Positions 1 to 6,385 are shown, counted from the first letter of the stretch. The stretch: 9,332 nucleotides of DNA from Arenicella sp. (GCA_023299895.1 JALZWI010000273.1:1-9332), one strand, 5' to 3'. Notes: a model not told the origin generated them from the letters alone. Program-made: numbers and translations.

Positions 1-387
1 TTGCAATGGCTTATGTTTCAAATGGGTGGTATTGGCCCTATGCAAGGCCAAGCGCATGTATTTAATCGTTATGCGCCAGAAAAAATCCCTTTCGCGATAG
101 AGCGATACCAAAAAGAGACACGCCGCTTATATGAAGTGTATGACGCTCGATTAGAAAAGCATGAGTTTATTTGCGATGAAATAAGTATTGCTGATTTTGC
201 TACATTTCCGTGGGTACGTTGGTATGACTGGGCCGAAGTTCGGATTGACGACTTACCTCATTTACAGCGGTGGTTTAATACAATGGAGGAACGTCCAGCC
301 GTTAAGAAAGGCTTAGCTGTACCTTATAAGGACCCTGAACAAGCATTACGAGAAAAACAAAATGCAGGCAAAGGAATGTTGGTTTAG
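1..387 (+). CDS. Glutathione S-transferase, Ure2p/YfcG-like, C-terminal part (5' end cut by window edge)
   Basis: The reading frame is open from the first base, so this is the 3' part of a longer gene; the TTG at position 1 is an internal Leu codon, not a start. The visible 128 residues are the all-helical C-terminal domain of a cytosolic glutathione transferase. Key features are the segment [16 protein letters not shown] at the left edge, typical of bacterial Ure2p/YfcG/YghU proteins, the helix start [13 protein letters not shown] near residues 62-74 (the conserved N-capping box Ser-Ile-Ala-Asp), and the ending [12 protein letters not shown]. Full-length relatives are about 200-290 residues, so the thioredoxin-fold domain that binds glutathione lies outside. 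The family acts on glutathione conjugates or disulfides; the substrate here is unknown. The next gene begins 21 bases downstream on the same strand, so co-transcription is likely. Confidence 0.92.
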   Translation: MQWLMFQMGGIGPMQGQAHVFNRYAPEKIPFAIERYQKETRRLYEVYDARLEKHEFICDEISIADFATFPWVRWYDWAEVRIDDLPHLQRWFNTMEERPAVKKGLAVPYKDPEQALREKQNAGKGMLV

Positions 388-408
388 GTTGAATTAACAG
401 GTATCTAT

Positions 409-1035
409 ATGTATCCGTTCAAAGACGTTATTCACAATGAAGAAGAGTTTAGGCAAATCATGGGCCGGCCAGGGCCAAGAGTGTTGGCCAAATCAACGTA
501 TCATATAGATGCTCATAGCAAAGCCTTTATCGAAAAGTCTCCATTTTTGTTATTATCGTCGACCAGCACCGATGGGCAGGCAACTGTGTCGCCCAAAGGA
601 GATCCAAATGGTTTTGTTGAAGTGTTGGATGATCATACGCTTTTAATTCCAGAGCGGTTGGGTAATAAACGCGCAGAAACCTTTCAAAATATTTTACACA
701 ACCCAAACGTTGGTTTGATATTTCTAGTTCCTGGTAAAGGAGAGACTTTAAGAATCTCTGGCCAAGCGAGAATTGTACGTGATGAAGAGTTGCGTAATCG
801 ATTTGAAGTCAAAGGGCGAGCACCGTTATTTTTGATTGGCATTGATGTTGGTGAGGTCTATTTTCATTGTGCCAAAGCAATAACTCGATCAAAGCTATGG
901 AAAACAGAGCATTGGCCAGATGTTTCAGGCCTTGCCAGTTTAGGGCAAATTATGGTTGATAATGGCAAGTTACCGGACTCAAAAGAAAAGATGGAAGAAA
1001 TCATCGAGAATGATGCACGTGATCGCCTTTATTAA
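409..1035 (+). CDS. Pyridoxamine 5'-phosphate oxidase-like FMN-binding split-barrel protein (MSMEG_1061-type)
   Basis: A 208-residue cytoplasmic protein with the flavin split-barrel fold. It matches the group often called MSMEG_1061-family FMN-dependent PPOX proteins: the core strand FLLLSSTSTDGQATVSPKGD (residues 46-65) with the conserved SPKGDPNGF loop, RLGNKR at 83-88 for phosphate or flavin contacts, and the terminal motif HCAKAITRSKLW at 153-164. Members bind FMN or related flavins as homodimers and are usually annotated as oxidoreductases; the physiological substrate is not known and true PNP oxidase activity should not be assumed. The ATG at 409 is preceded by AGGTAT about eight bases upstream, an acceptable Shine-Dalgarno sequence. 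It follows a glutathione transferase gene by 21 bases, which suggests a small redox or detoxification operon. Length is normal for the group and no defect is seen. Confidence 0.9.
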   Translation: MYPFKDVIHNEEEFRQIMGRPGPRVLAKSTYHIDAHSKAFIEKSPFLLLSSTSTDGQATVSPKGDPNGFVEVLDDHTLLIPERLGNKRAETFQNILHNPNVGLIFLVPGKGETLRISGQARIVRDEELRNRFEVKGRAPLFLIGIDVGEVYFHCAKAITRSKLWKTEHWPDVSGLASLGQIMVDNGKLPDSKEKMEEIIENDARDRLY

Positions 1036-1140
1036 GATTTTTGAATAATGGACTGTGTATTTTGGTCGATTGAGTCAGAAAATTTTAAGCTAATCTAAGT
1101 CGTGTAACGCTCAGTACATTTGTGGGATATAACGTGGACG

Positions 1141-1179
1141 AACTATTTAAACAAAAAGGCAAAGTTTACTTAAATAGTT
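1141..1179. repeat. Perfect 10-bp inverted repeat with 19-base spacer
   Basis: AACTATTTAA at 1141-1150 is the exact reverse complement of TTAAATAGTT at 1170-1179. The spacer holds AAAC/GTTT, which can extend or compete with the stem. It lies 105 bases after the stop of the split-barrel gene and has no T-run next to it, so it is a poor intrinsic terminator. It could be an RNA hairpin in a 3' untranslated region or a pair of half-sites for a regulator. Function is unknown. Confidence 0.55.
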
Positions 1180-1414
1180 AACTTATTAGTATCGTTGCGA
1201 TTGTGCAAGTTGACGAAATAGATAACGGGAAAATCGCAGAAAATTGGATGTAGAACTTACGAGATCGGAATGGATTGCGACAATCGTCCGTTCGATTGAC
1301 GTTAGTTAGATCATTGAATGATAGAATGACGCGAATCGCAGTGTGAATTGACCGTAATTAGAATGTCGTGGCATATCGGGTGTTTAAGCTATATAGCATA
1401 ACAATACGATGCAC

Positions 1415-1442
1415 ACGCAGCGGCGAAGACCGAGCGTTTTTT
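1415..1442 (+). terminator. Candidate intrinsic terminator
   Basis: A GC-rich hairpin is followed directly by T6: A-CGC (1415-1418) and CGG (1421-1423) pair with CCG (1430-1432) and GCG-T (1434-1437) across a CGAAGA loop, with a small AG/A internal loop, then TTTTTT at 1437-1442. Orientation is plus. The nearest plus-strand gene upstream ends at 1035, so it would terminate either a long 3' untranslated region or a separate short transcript from this gap. Confidence 0.4.
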
Positions 1443-1630
1443 AGTGTTTGCTTTGATGATGCCGCACGATGATCTTTGACGTTACATTGCTGAATAAATA
1501 TTGTTGTGAAGTTCAATGAATATATTACAAAGAACGTATATAGAACATTTTTTAACCTTCTTCAAAAAGAAAGGTTTAAGGCTGCCTATGCATAATCATA
1601 ATTATACAAGTCTATGGTATGGGAATGTCT

Positions 1631-1685
1631 ACACCCCGCTTCATGCTGTTTCGCCAGCCCTACATTGAAGCTTTAGGTGTTTTTT
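1631..1685 (+). terminator. Bulged hairpin ending in T6 just before the DCC gene (terminator- or attenuator-like)
   Basis: ACACC (1631-1635) pairs with GGTGT (1676-1680), and GCTTCA-TG (1638-1645) pairs with CA-TGAAGC (1663-1671) with one unpaired T at 1665. The 17-base loop is 1646-1662, and T6 spans 1680-1685. It ends seven bases before the ATG at 1692. The position suggests either insulation from upstream transcripts or control of the downstream operon. The single extrahelical base recalls integron attC sites, but the flanking GTTRRRY/RYYYAAC boxes are missing, so I do not call one. Confidence 0.35.
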
Positions 1686-1691
1686 GATTAG

Positions 1692-2099
1692 ATGAACAGA
1701 GAAAAAATTTTGCTGGTTTATGATAAGGAATGCCCCGCCTGTGATAATTACTGTCAGGTAGTACGTATAAGGAGAGATGTTGGAAATCTAATTATTGTGG
1801 ACGCGAGAGAAAACAGTGAGATTTTAAAAGAAATAACGTCTCAAGGCTTAGATATTGATCAGGGCATGGTATTAAAAATGGGAGGCAGATTATTTTATGG
1901 GGCAGATGCAATACATGCTTTAGCGCTAATCGGAAGCAGATCTGGTATTTTTAATCGGTTCAACTTTTGGATGTTCAAATCAAAGACTATATCTAGGCTT
2001 GTGTATCCAATTTTAAGATTCGGGCGAAATATGCTGCTTAAAATACTTGGTAAATCAAAGATAAATAATTTGGGAGTTTTTGGAAACGACAAATTTTGA
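1692..2099 (+). CDS. DCC-family (DUF393) thiol-disulfide oxidoreductase-like protein
   Basis: A 135-residue protein starting KILLVYDKECPACDNYC: the family hallmark YDxxCPxC with a CxxC pair at Cys14 and Cys17, plus a further Cys21. The fold is thioredoxin-like, and the family is presumed to do thiol-disulfide chemistry although direct evidence is thin. The middle shows VDAREN and GMVLKMGGRLFYGADAIHAL (residues 58-77), followed by a basic, amphipathic C-terminal part that may touch the membrane. The ATG at 1692 is used because the CxxC motif must follow closely; the Shine-Dalgarno is poor (AGGTG about 12 bases upstream, inside a hairpin). nrtS begins 36 bases after the stop on the same strand, so an operon is likely. 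The minus-strand frame at 1895-2107 is only a shadow. Family assignment is firm, function is not. Confidence 0.88.
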   Translation: MNREKILLVYDKECPACDNYCQVVRIRRDVGNLIIVDARENSEILKEITSQGLDIDQGMVLKMGGRLFYGADAIHALALIGSRSGIFNRFNFWMFKSKTISRLVYPILRFGRNMLLKILGKSKINNLGVFGNDKF

Positions 2100-2135
2100 A
2101 AACGCATAAAAATATATTAGTATATTAAAGAACTC

Positions 2136-2387
2136 ATGATAAATAATTCCCAAACATTTCTTGAACTAGCTCTGTCTCGCACGGTGGTAGCGGCAGCTAT
2201 TAAAGTTGCTATATTGGTTGGTACCGTACTTGCATTTATTAACCACGGTAGTGATTTAATGCAGATGAATATCACTCTAGAGCAAGTTTTCAAAATTACC
2301 ATCACTTATTTGGTTCCATATTGTGTGTCAACGTATTCATCGGTTAGGGCGATCCAGAGCCTAAGTAACAAAGACAAGCAACAGTAA
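2136..2387 (+). CDS. nrtS: NrtS-like small nitrate/nitrite transporter
   Basis: An 83-residue membrane protein with two predicted helices, about residues 17-36 and 51-68. Recognition rests on the AFINHG segment (residues 33-38) ending helix 1 and on YLVPYCVSTYSSV (58-70) in and after helix 2, both typical of NrtS. NrtS proteins were described as nitrate (and nitrite) transporters in a marine cyanobacterium, where two small subunits can act together; bacterial homologues are usually single genes. Here one gene is present, so a homo-oligomer would be expected. It follows the DCC gene by 36 bases. No nitrate reductase or nitrite reductase gene is in the window, so a role in nitrogen assimilation is inferred from family alone. 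The Shine-Dalgarno before the ATG at 2136 is weak (AAAGAA), which fits translation in an operon. Confidence 0.82.
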   Translation: MINNSQTFLELALSRTVVAAAIKVAILVGTVLAFINHGSDLMQMNITLEQVFKITITYLVPYCVSTYSSVRAIQSLSNKDKQQ

Positions 2388-2400
2388 AAAACTGTCTTTA
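2370..2400 (+). terminator. Possible weak hairpin terminator at the end of nrtS
   Basis: AAAGACA (2370-2376) pairs with TGTCTTT (2394-2400), or alternatively ACAGT (2381-2385) pairs with ACTGT (2391-2395). The stem overlaps the nrtS stop codon and is followed by only a short T-run, so termination here is plausible but not strong. The gap 2388-2586 to the convergent cupin gene shows no other gene. Confidence 0.28.
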
Positions 2401-2586
2401 AAAAAGAATAAAACTTGACTATCTTATGATGTGAAGATTGTTCCAATTATATTTGCCTGAATACAATTATCGGTTGCATATGTGAAGGACTGATTGCGCT
2501 TATATATTTTTCTGTTAGTTTCGTGTTGAGTGTATTGATTGACTGGTAGGTTTAGAAAATTGTAGCGAAAATGAAATAATCGACTG

Positions 2587-3468
2587 CTAGGTAATTTCAG
2601 AAAAGTAAATTTTGTTGGTGTTTTCTATCGCCAACCTTTCGTTACGGTCTACCCACTTTTGGCCACGAAACTTGCGCATCATGCCTTCGACAACTCGAAT
2701 AAAAAAAATGTTTTTTAACAGGGTCATGCGTTGGTTAAACTGTGTCGGCATGGCACGCAATGTCATTGAAAAACCAATGTCTTCGTAAATAATATAATGC
2801 CAATAGCCAGACGGAATATATAAGGCATCACCGTGTTCTAGTATTGCAACATAGGGATTAAGTTTTTTGAGTGCAGGGTATTTTTCATAATTTGGTTTTG
2901 ACAGGTCAATGTCATGTAGAGCACTAAATGAAAAAGGAACACGATAGATGTATTTGGTTTGTTCAGGAGGAACCAGTAAAACGTGTTTTCTACCACCGAA
3001 ATGACAAAGTAGTAAATCCGCCAAATCTATATCGTAGTGCATTTGTACTTTTGTGCCGCGTCCCCCGACAAATAAGACAGGTAGTTTTTGGAATAATTTA
3101 AGCCCCATTTTAGGGTAGTTAAAATCGTTTAGTAACACAGGTGCATATTTAAGAATATTGTAGAAAAACATTCTTAAATCATTCTCACCGTCTTTTAAGC
3201 GTTGGACATACTTACGCAAAGATAAGGTCATGGCCGCCGCGTGTTGATGATCTTTTCCCACCGCAGGTTTGCTGCTGTAAACAGGCACAATATTGTCGCC
3301 TGCCACGTCGGCCAGATAATCTAAATCCCATTTCTTGGTCGCTACCCAACTCTTGGTAACGTCAGTGAACACGACTGGCGTAGATGTGTTTTTATATTCC
3401 ACAATAAATTGACTTGGCGGAATACTCGTTTGACGAGTAACCGAGGTATGTGAAATCTTGTCGAACAC
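2587..3468 (-). CDS. Cupin-like (JmjC/Cupin_8) Fe(II)/2-oxoglutarate-dependent oxygenase
   Basis: A 293-residue cytoplasmic protein of the FIH/JmjC-like cupin family. The N-terminal part carries the usual TPVVFTDVTKSW segment (residues 30-41). The iron site reads His144-Tyr-Asp146 in VQMHYDIDLADLLLC and His224 in YIPSGYWHYI, and Lys161 in GGRKHVLLVPP fits the 2-oxoglutarate-binding lysine. All catalytic residues are present, so it is probably active as a protein or small-molecule hydroxylase; the target is unknown. The start is a GTG at 3466-3468: an in-frame TAA lies just upstream and no ATG occurs before the conserved N-terminal segment. No clear Shine-Dalgarno precedes it. It is divergent from the esterase gene, with a 105-base AT-rich region between them that must hold both promoters. 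The C-terminal 50 residues are basic and variable. Confidence 0.9.
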   Translation of the reverse strand: MFDKISHTSVTRQTSIPPSQFIVEYKNTSTPVVFTDVTKSWVATKKWDLDYLADVAGDNIVPVYSSKPAVGKDHQHAAAMTLSLRKYVQRLKDGENDLRMFFYNILKYAPVLLNDFNYPKMGLKLFQKLPVLFVGGRGTKVQMHYDIDLADLLLCHFGGRKHVLLVPPEQTKYIYRVPFSFSALHDIDLSKPNYEKYPALKKLNPYVAILEHGDALYIPSGYWHYIIYEDIGFSMTLRAMPTQFNQRMTLLKNIFFIRVVEGMMRKFRGQKWVDRNERLAIENTNKIYFSEIT

Positions 3469-3573
3469 TATTATCAGTATTTAAAAATGAACATTAATAA
3501 TACAGCTTAAGGTTAATAAGAAAGGGCTTGGCAAATCACATGATTCTAATTCGCTATCTGTTAATTTACTCTT

Positions 3574-4428
3574 ATGAAAAACTTAAGTCTACTTATATTA
3601 ATTATTCTGTTGAGCGCATGTGCAAGTTTTAAACCTGTGGGACTGGATTACGCTGCGGTGAGTGTTGATAATGCAAAACGGTCAATGGATTACGGTGTTT
3701 ATACACCGCCTAACTGGCAGATTGGTGAGTCGTTGCCAATTATATTATTTTTACATGGCGGTGGTGGTTCACAGTTTAGTTTTGAACGATATGGCGCAGT
3801 TGAATATTTAGACCAAAAAATAAATGACGGTGATATTCCACGCGTCATTATTGTTACACCTAACGGAAATAATGGTTTTTGGGAGAATTGGGCTGATGGG
3901 TCATATCAGTATCGTGACTGGGTATTGAACGATGTTTTTCCAAAAGTTCAGCAAGATTACCAGACCTTAAGTTGCCCAGAGCATTGTCATTTAGCGGGTA
4001 TTTCAATGGGTGGCTTTGGTGTGTTGAGAATGGCTTATTTAAAGCCTGGTATGTTCTCCAGTGTGAGCTCAATTTCTGCCCCTATCTTCAGTGACAAGCA
4101 AGCAAAGGAACAATCAACATCCTTGCTATTAAAATTGTTTTTTCCGTTAAAGCGTATCTTTGGTAATGATCCAAATATGAATTTTCGAGAAGACAATCCA
4201 TATAATGCCTGGATTGCTGATGAACAGCTACAACAAATGAGGCTACAGCTAATTTGGGGTGATCAGGACATTAAGAAAATAAAAACCGCGAATGAAAATT
4301 TTCATCAACATCTAACTGAACATAACGTCGAACATGATTATTACGTCTATGCTGGCAAGCATAAATGGCGAGACTGGGTGCCGAATTTTGATCGGGTATT
4401 TAATTTTTTGTTATTAAATGAAACCTAA
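3574..4428 (+). CDS. Lipoprotein alpha/beta-hydrolase, esterase D/feruloyl esterase-like
   Basis: A 284-residue putative lipoprotein: the signal peptide ends in the lipobox Leu-Ser-Ala-Cys16, so the mature protein is probably lipid-anchored and exported. The rest is an alpha/beta-hydrolase fold. FLHGGGGSQ (residues 59-67) forms the oxyanion region, GISMGG contains nucleophile Ser144, Asp232 in WGDQD is the likely acid, and His263 in GKHKWRDW is the catalytic base. The triad is complete. Relatives cleave ester bonds of small acyl or feruloyl substrates; the natural substrate is unknown. Three cysteines other than the lipid Cys are absent apart from Cys134 and Cys138 near the nucleophile, which could form a disulfide in the periplasm. 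The start lacks a good Shine-Dalgarno. The gene is divergent from the cupin oxygenase and 52 bases upstream of the next secreted protein gene. Confidence 0.9.
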   Translation: MKNLSLLILIILLSACASFKPVGLDYAAVSVDNAKRSMDYGVYTPPNWQIGESLPIILFLHGGGGSQFSFERYGAVEYLDQKINDGDIPRVIIVTPNGNNGFWENWADGSYQYRDWVLNDVFPKVQQDYQTLSCPEHCHLAGISMGGFGVLRMAYLKPGMFSSVSSISAPIFSDKQAKEQSTSLLLKLFFPLKRIFGNDPNMNFREDNPYNAWIADEQLQQMRLQLIWGDQDIKKIKTANENFHQHLTEHNVEHDYYVYAGKHKWRDWVPNFDRVFNFLLLNET

Positions 4429-4464
4429 ATAGATATCTGCTACTTTATTATTTTGAATGATCAA

Positions 4465-4478
4465 TTCACCGCGGTGAA
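4465..4478. promoter_or_regulatory. Perfect 14-bp palindrome covering the ribosome-binding region
   Basis: TTCACCGCGGTGAA is perfectly self-complementary and ends two bases before the ATG at 4481. The only Shine-Dalgarno candidate, GGTGA (4473-4477), is inside it, with rather short spacing. It could be an operator for a dimeric regulator, or a sequence that hides the ribosome-binding site by intermolecular or intramolecular pairing. A regulator is not visible nearby. Confidence 0.5.
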
Positions 4479-4480
4479 AA

Positions 4481-4924
4481 ATGAAAGTAATATCTTTTGT
4501 ACTGTTGGTTGGCAGTTTATTGATATCGTTACAGGTTCAAGCACGTAATGACATTAAAGAATATTCGATTGCAGAAGCGATGGCGCTAGAGGAATTTAAA
4601 TCGAAGCTTGGAAATGATGTGAGGTTCTATTTTGGCGATGCTATACCCAGTGGAATTAGCAAAACAATTGGAGAGCGGCCGTCACTAAAAAAGACCAATG
4701 TGTTTAACAAAACGGACGAACTTTTTTGTCAATGGGCTTTGTTGTCGACGTTGCTTGCCTTGAAAAAACGCGCAATTCAAGAAGGTGGTAATGCAGTGAC
4801 CAATATCAAAACTAACAATAACCATCGAATCAAATCAAGCTCACAAACATTCGAGTGTGAAGTAGGCAATATTATCGCCAGTGTTGCGGTGTTGGGAACG
4901 ATAGTCAGTCAAATAGGTAAATAA
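4481..4924 (+). CDS. Small secreted protein of the family mislabelled 'excinuclease ATPase subunit'
   Basis: A 147-residue protein with a Sec signal peptide (hydrophobic residues 3-17, cleavage after VQA, residue 21). The mature part begins RNDIKEYSIAEAM and contains DVRFYFGD (46-53), KKTNVFNKTDELFCQWALLSTLLALKKRAIQEGG (70-103) and a Cys-containing strand FECEVG (124-129). This pattern is that of a widespread proteobacterial periplasmic family whose database name 'excinuclease' is a historical error; it has nothing to do with UvrA. Cys83 and Cys126 probably form a disulfide, and the helix-strand arrangement recalls the small YbjQ/RcsF-type fold, which is inference. Function is unknown. It lies 52 bases after the esterase on the same strand, may be co-transcribed, and is followed by a probable terminator. 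Confidence 0.8.
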   Translation: MKVISFVLLVGSLLISLQVQARNDIKEYSIAEAMALEEFKSKLGNDVRFYFGDAIPSGISKTIGERPSLKKTNVFNKTDELFCQWALLSTLLALKKRAIQEGGNAVTNIKTNNNHRIKSSSQTFECEVGNIIASVAVLGTIVSQIGK

Positions 4925-5005
4925 AAATTTAGTTTTGAGAAGGACCTGTAATTGCGAGTTTCTTTTAAATTTATTTTTTTCTTTGAACCGTTATTAGCAT
5001 AGATT

Positions 5006-5045
5006 TCGCGAGTGGAGGAATGCGACCAATGCGCGATATTTTTTT
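5006..5045 (+). terminator. Probable intrinsic terminator after the esterase/secreted-protein genes
   Basis: TCGCG (5006-5010) pairs with CGCGA (5032-5036), and TGG (5013-5015) pairs with CCA (5026-5028) inside it. A run of seven T follows at 5039-5045. It sits about 80 bases after the stop at 4924, on the plus strand, the correct orientation. The internal loops make the stem imperfect. Confidence 0.5.
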
Positions 5046-5064
5046 ACATTAAGGCCAGCTTTAG

Positions 5065-5512
5065 TCAATTACTCAGTGATTTTTTTGGTGACCAAGATCT
5101 GATGTGGTCATGATCTCAGATAGCGATAAAGTGATCGTCCATCTTGCCGGTTAGTGCTAGGGTGAGGTTCTTAAAATAACCATGGTAGGGAGTTGAGATT
5201 AGCGCATAACCGCCAGGTTTAAGTAAATCATAAACACATGCTGCATAATCCTTAGGGGAGTAAACGTGTTCCACGACTTCTAGACTCAATAATAATGGAA
5301 ATTGCCCGAATGTTTCGCCGAGCGAATCATAGGTAGAGCCGATTCGTAAGCCAATTAGCTACAGATCCATTGCCGCAACCCAGATCAAAGACTCGTTTAT
5401 CACTAAAAGGTATACGTTCTAGTGCGTCGCAAATAACAGGCAGTAAATAGTCATGAGAAAAATTACACTTTTAGTGTGAGTATCCATAGCTGAAAATATT
5501 TGGTTCAGACAT
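5065..5512 (-). pseudogene. Decayed class I SAM-dependent methyltransferase
   Basis: Reading the minus strand from the ATG at 5512 gives MSEPNIFSYGYSH, then a stop (5471-5473), then continued coding-like sequence with DALERIPFSDKRVFDLGCGNG, the SAM-binding motif I. After ANWLT (about 5341) the frame shifts by one and resumes as GSTYDSLGETFGQF, LEVVEHVYSPKDYAACVYDLL, GGYALISTPYHGYFKN and LALTGKMDDHF. About 35-40 residues normally lying between motif I and that point, including the acidic residue that binds the ribose, are missing. A second stop at 5116-5118 sits where relatives have Trp (TGG to TGA), after which IRSWSPKKSLSN still reads in frame to 5065. The C-terminus of the family is gone. 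Four independent lesions make sequencing error an unlikely explanation. It starts 24 bases after the SDR stop, so it was probably the second gene of that operon. Confidence 0.88.
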
Positions 5513-5536
5513 AAAGTAGAATTCTTATTTCGTCAC

Positions 5537-6337
5537 TCAACCAGCGGTATAGCCGCCGTCTGGATAAATGGTGTGCCCAGTATGAAAGTCTGAGGCTGGT
5601 GAGACTAAAAATAGTAGTGGCCCAGCAAGATCTTCTGGCTCAGCTAAACGCCCAAGTGGTATGCGCGATAAAATGCTTTCTCGAGTTGAAGTGGCACGAT
5701 CGTCATTTTCAAACATCCAGCCAGTCAACTTAGAGCGAAACACCGTCGGTGCAAGTGCATTAATAGTGATGCCGTCCTTGCCCCACTCGCAGCCCAGTGC
5801 TTTGACAATGCCGTTAACCGCATGTTTTGAACCGCAATAGGCAGAGTAACCAGTAGGCAGCCCTAATAAACCTCGAGAAGAGGAAACCAGAACAACTTTG
5901 CCGCCATGACCTTGTTTGATCATCTGGCGGCCTGCTGCTTGGCACATCATCCAATTATCAGTGACGTTAACTCGCATCACTTCTTCGAAACGACTGACAT
6001 CCATATCGACTATATAGTCAACATCCATCATGCCGGAAGCTACTACTAAGATATCTAGCTGCCCAAATTTATTGATCGCGGCATCAACTATCGCAGCACA
6101 ATTTTCAGTAGAGGTAGGCCATTTATTAACCACCATAACTTCGGTGCCGTCTTGTTTTAATTCAGTCGCGAGTTGTTCTAATTCGTCTTCTCGGTCATCG
6201 GCGATAACCAGCTTGCAACCAGCTTGAGCTAAACTACGAACTGCAATATTACCGAACGCACCTAGTGCACCAGTAACTATCGCGACTTTACCCGAAATAT
6301 CGAATAACTGTTGCGGGCTTTTTAATGTTCCACTCAT
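5537..6337 (-). CDS. Short-chain dehydrogenase/reductase (SDR) with atypical cofactor motifs
   Basis: A 266-residue classical-length SDR. The Rossmann motif TGALGAFG is at residues 22-29, and the catalytic set is Ser154 (VSSSRG), Tyr167 and Lys171 (YSAYCGSK), so the active site is intact. Asp47 at the end of strand 2 suggests NAD(H). The C-terminal TIYPDGGYTAG is typical. Odd points: the usual NNAG after strand 4 is replaced by VASG (99-102), and the strand-3 Asp that contacts adenine is replaced in VVNKWPTS (69-76). Relatives of this type are annotated as gluconate 5-dehydrogenase-like or 3-oxoacyl-ACP reductase-like, and the substrate cannot be inferred. AGGTG lies five bases before the ATG at 6337, a good Shine-Dalgarno, and a promoter candidate sits upstream. 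The downstream methyltransferase partner is dead. Confidence 0.9.
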   Translation of the reverse strand: MSGTLKSPQQLFDISGKVAIVTGALGAFGNIAVRSLAQAGCKLVIADDREDELEQLATELKQDGTEVMVVNKWPTSTENCAAIVDAAINKFGQLDILVVASGMMDVDYIVDMDVSRFEEVMRVNVTDNWMMCQAAGRQMIKQGHGGKVVLVSSSRGLLGLPTGYSAYCGSKHAVNGIVKALGCEWGKDGITINALAPTVFRSKLTGWMFENDDRATSTRESILSRIPLGRLAEPEDLAGPLLFLVSPASDFHTGHTIYPDGGYTAG

Positions 6338-6385
6338 AAAACACCTAATAATGTTAAAAACATTTTGAGGAATTAACGACTATTG

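Larger units (their letters stand above)
1036..1691. other. 656-base stretch without a convincing gene, rich in small inverted repeats
   Basis: No long reading frame with a credible start is present on either strand. Structures seen are a 10-bp inverted repeat (1141-1150 with 1170-1179), the 13-base palindrome ATCATTGAATGAT at 1310-1322, a terminator-like hairpin at 1415-1442, an AACCTT/AAGGTT hairpin around 1553-1576, and a bulged hairpin ending in T6 at 1631-1685. The 7-mer AATCGCA occurs at 1232-1238 and 1334-1340 and inverted at 1196-1202, and TTGACGTTA occurs at 1296-1304 and 1476-1484. The stretch from about 1190 to 1380 is unusually rich in CGA/TCG-type words. It must contain the promoter of the DCC-nrtS genes. 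It may also hold a small RNA or decayed genes, but I cannot identify either. Confidence 0.6.

Noticed and set aside
1190..1375. Minus-strand open frame of about 60 codons
   Set aside because: It has no ATG, GTG or TTG start in a sensible position, no Shine-Dalgarno, and the predicted residues match no family I recognise.
1388..1490. GCATAAC followed later by GTTACATTGC, resembling attC outer boxes
   Set aside because: The 3' box does not match GTTRRRY and the arms between them do not pair well.
1631..1685. Possible integron attC site, because of the imperfect palindrome with one extrahelical base before a small gene
   Set aside because: The core boxes GTTRRRY and RYYYAAC are absent, there is no second copy after nrtS, and no integrase is in the window.
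2117..2305. Minus-strand frame opposite nrtS
   Set aside because: It is the antisense shadow of nrtS, whose plus-strand product has clear family motifs.
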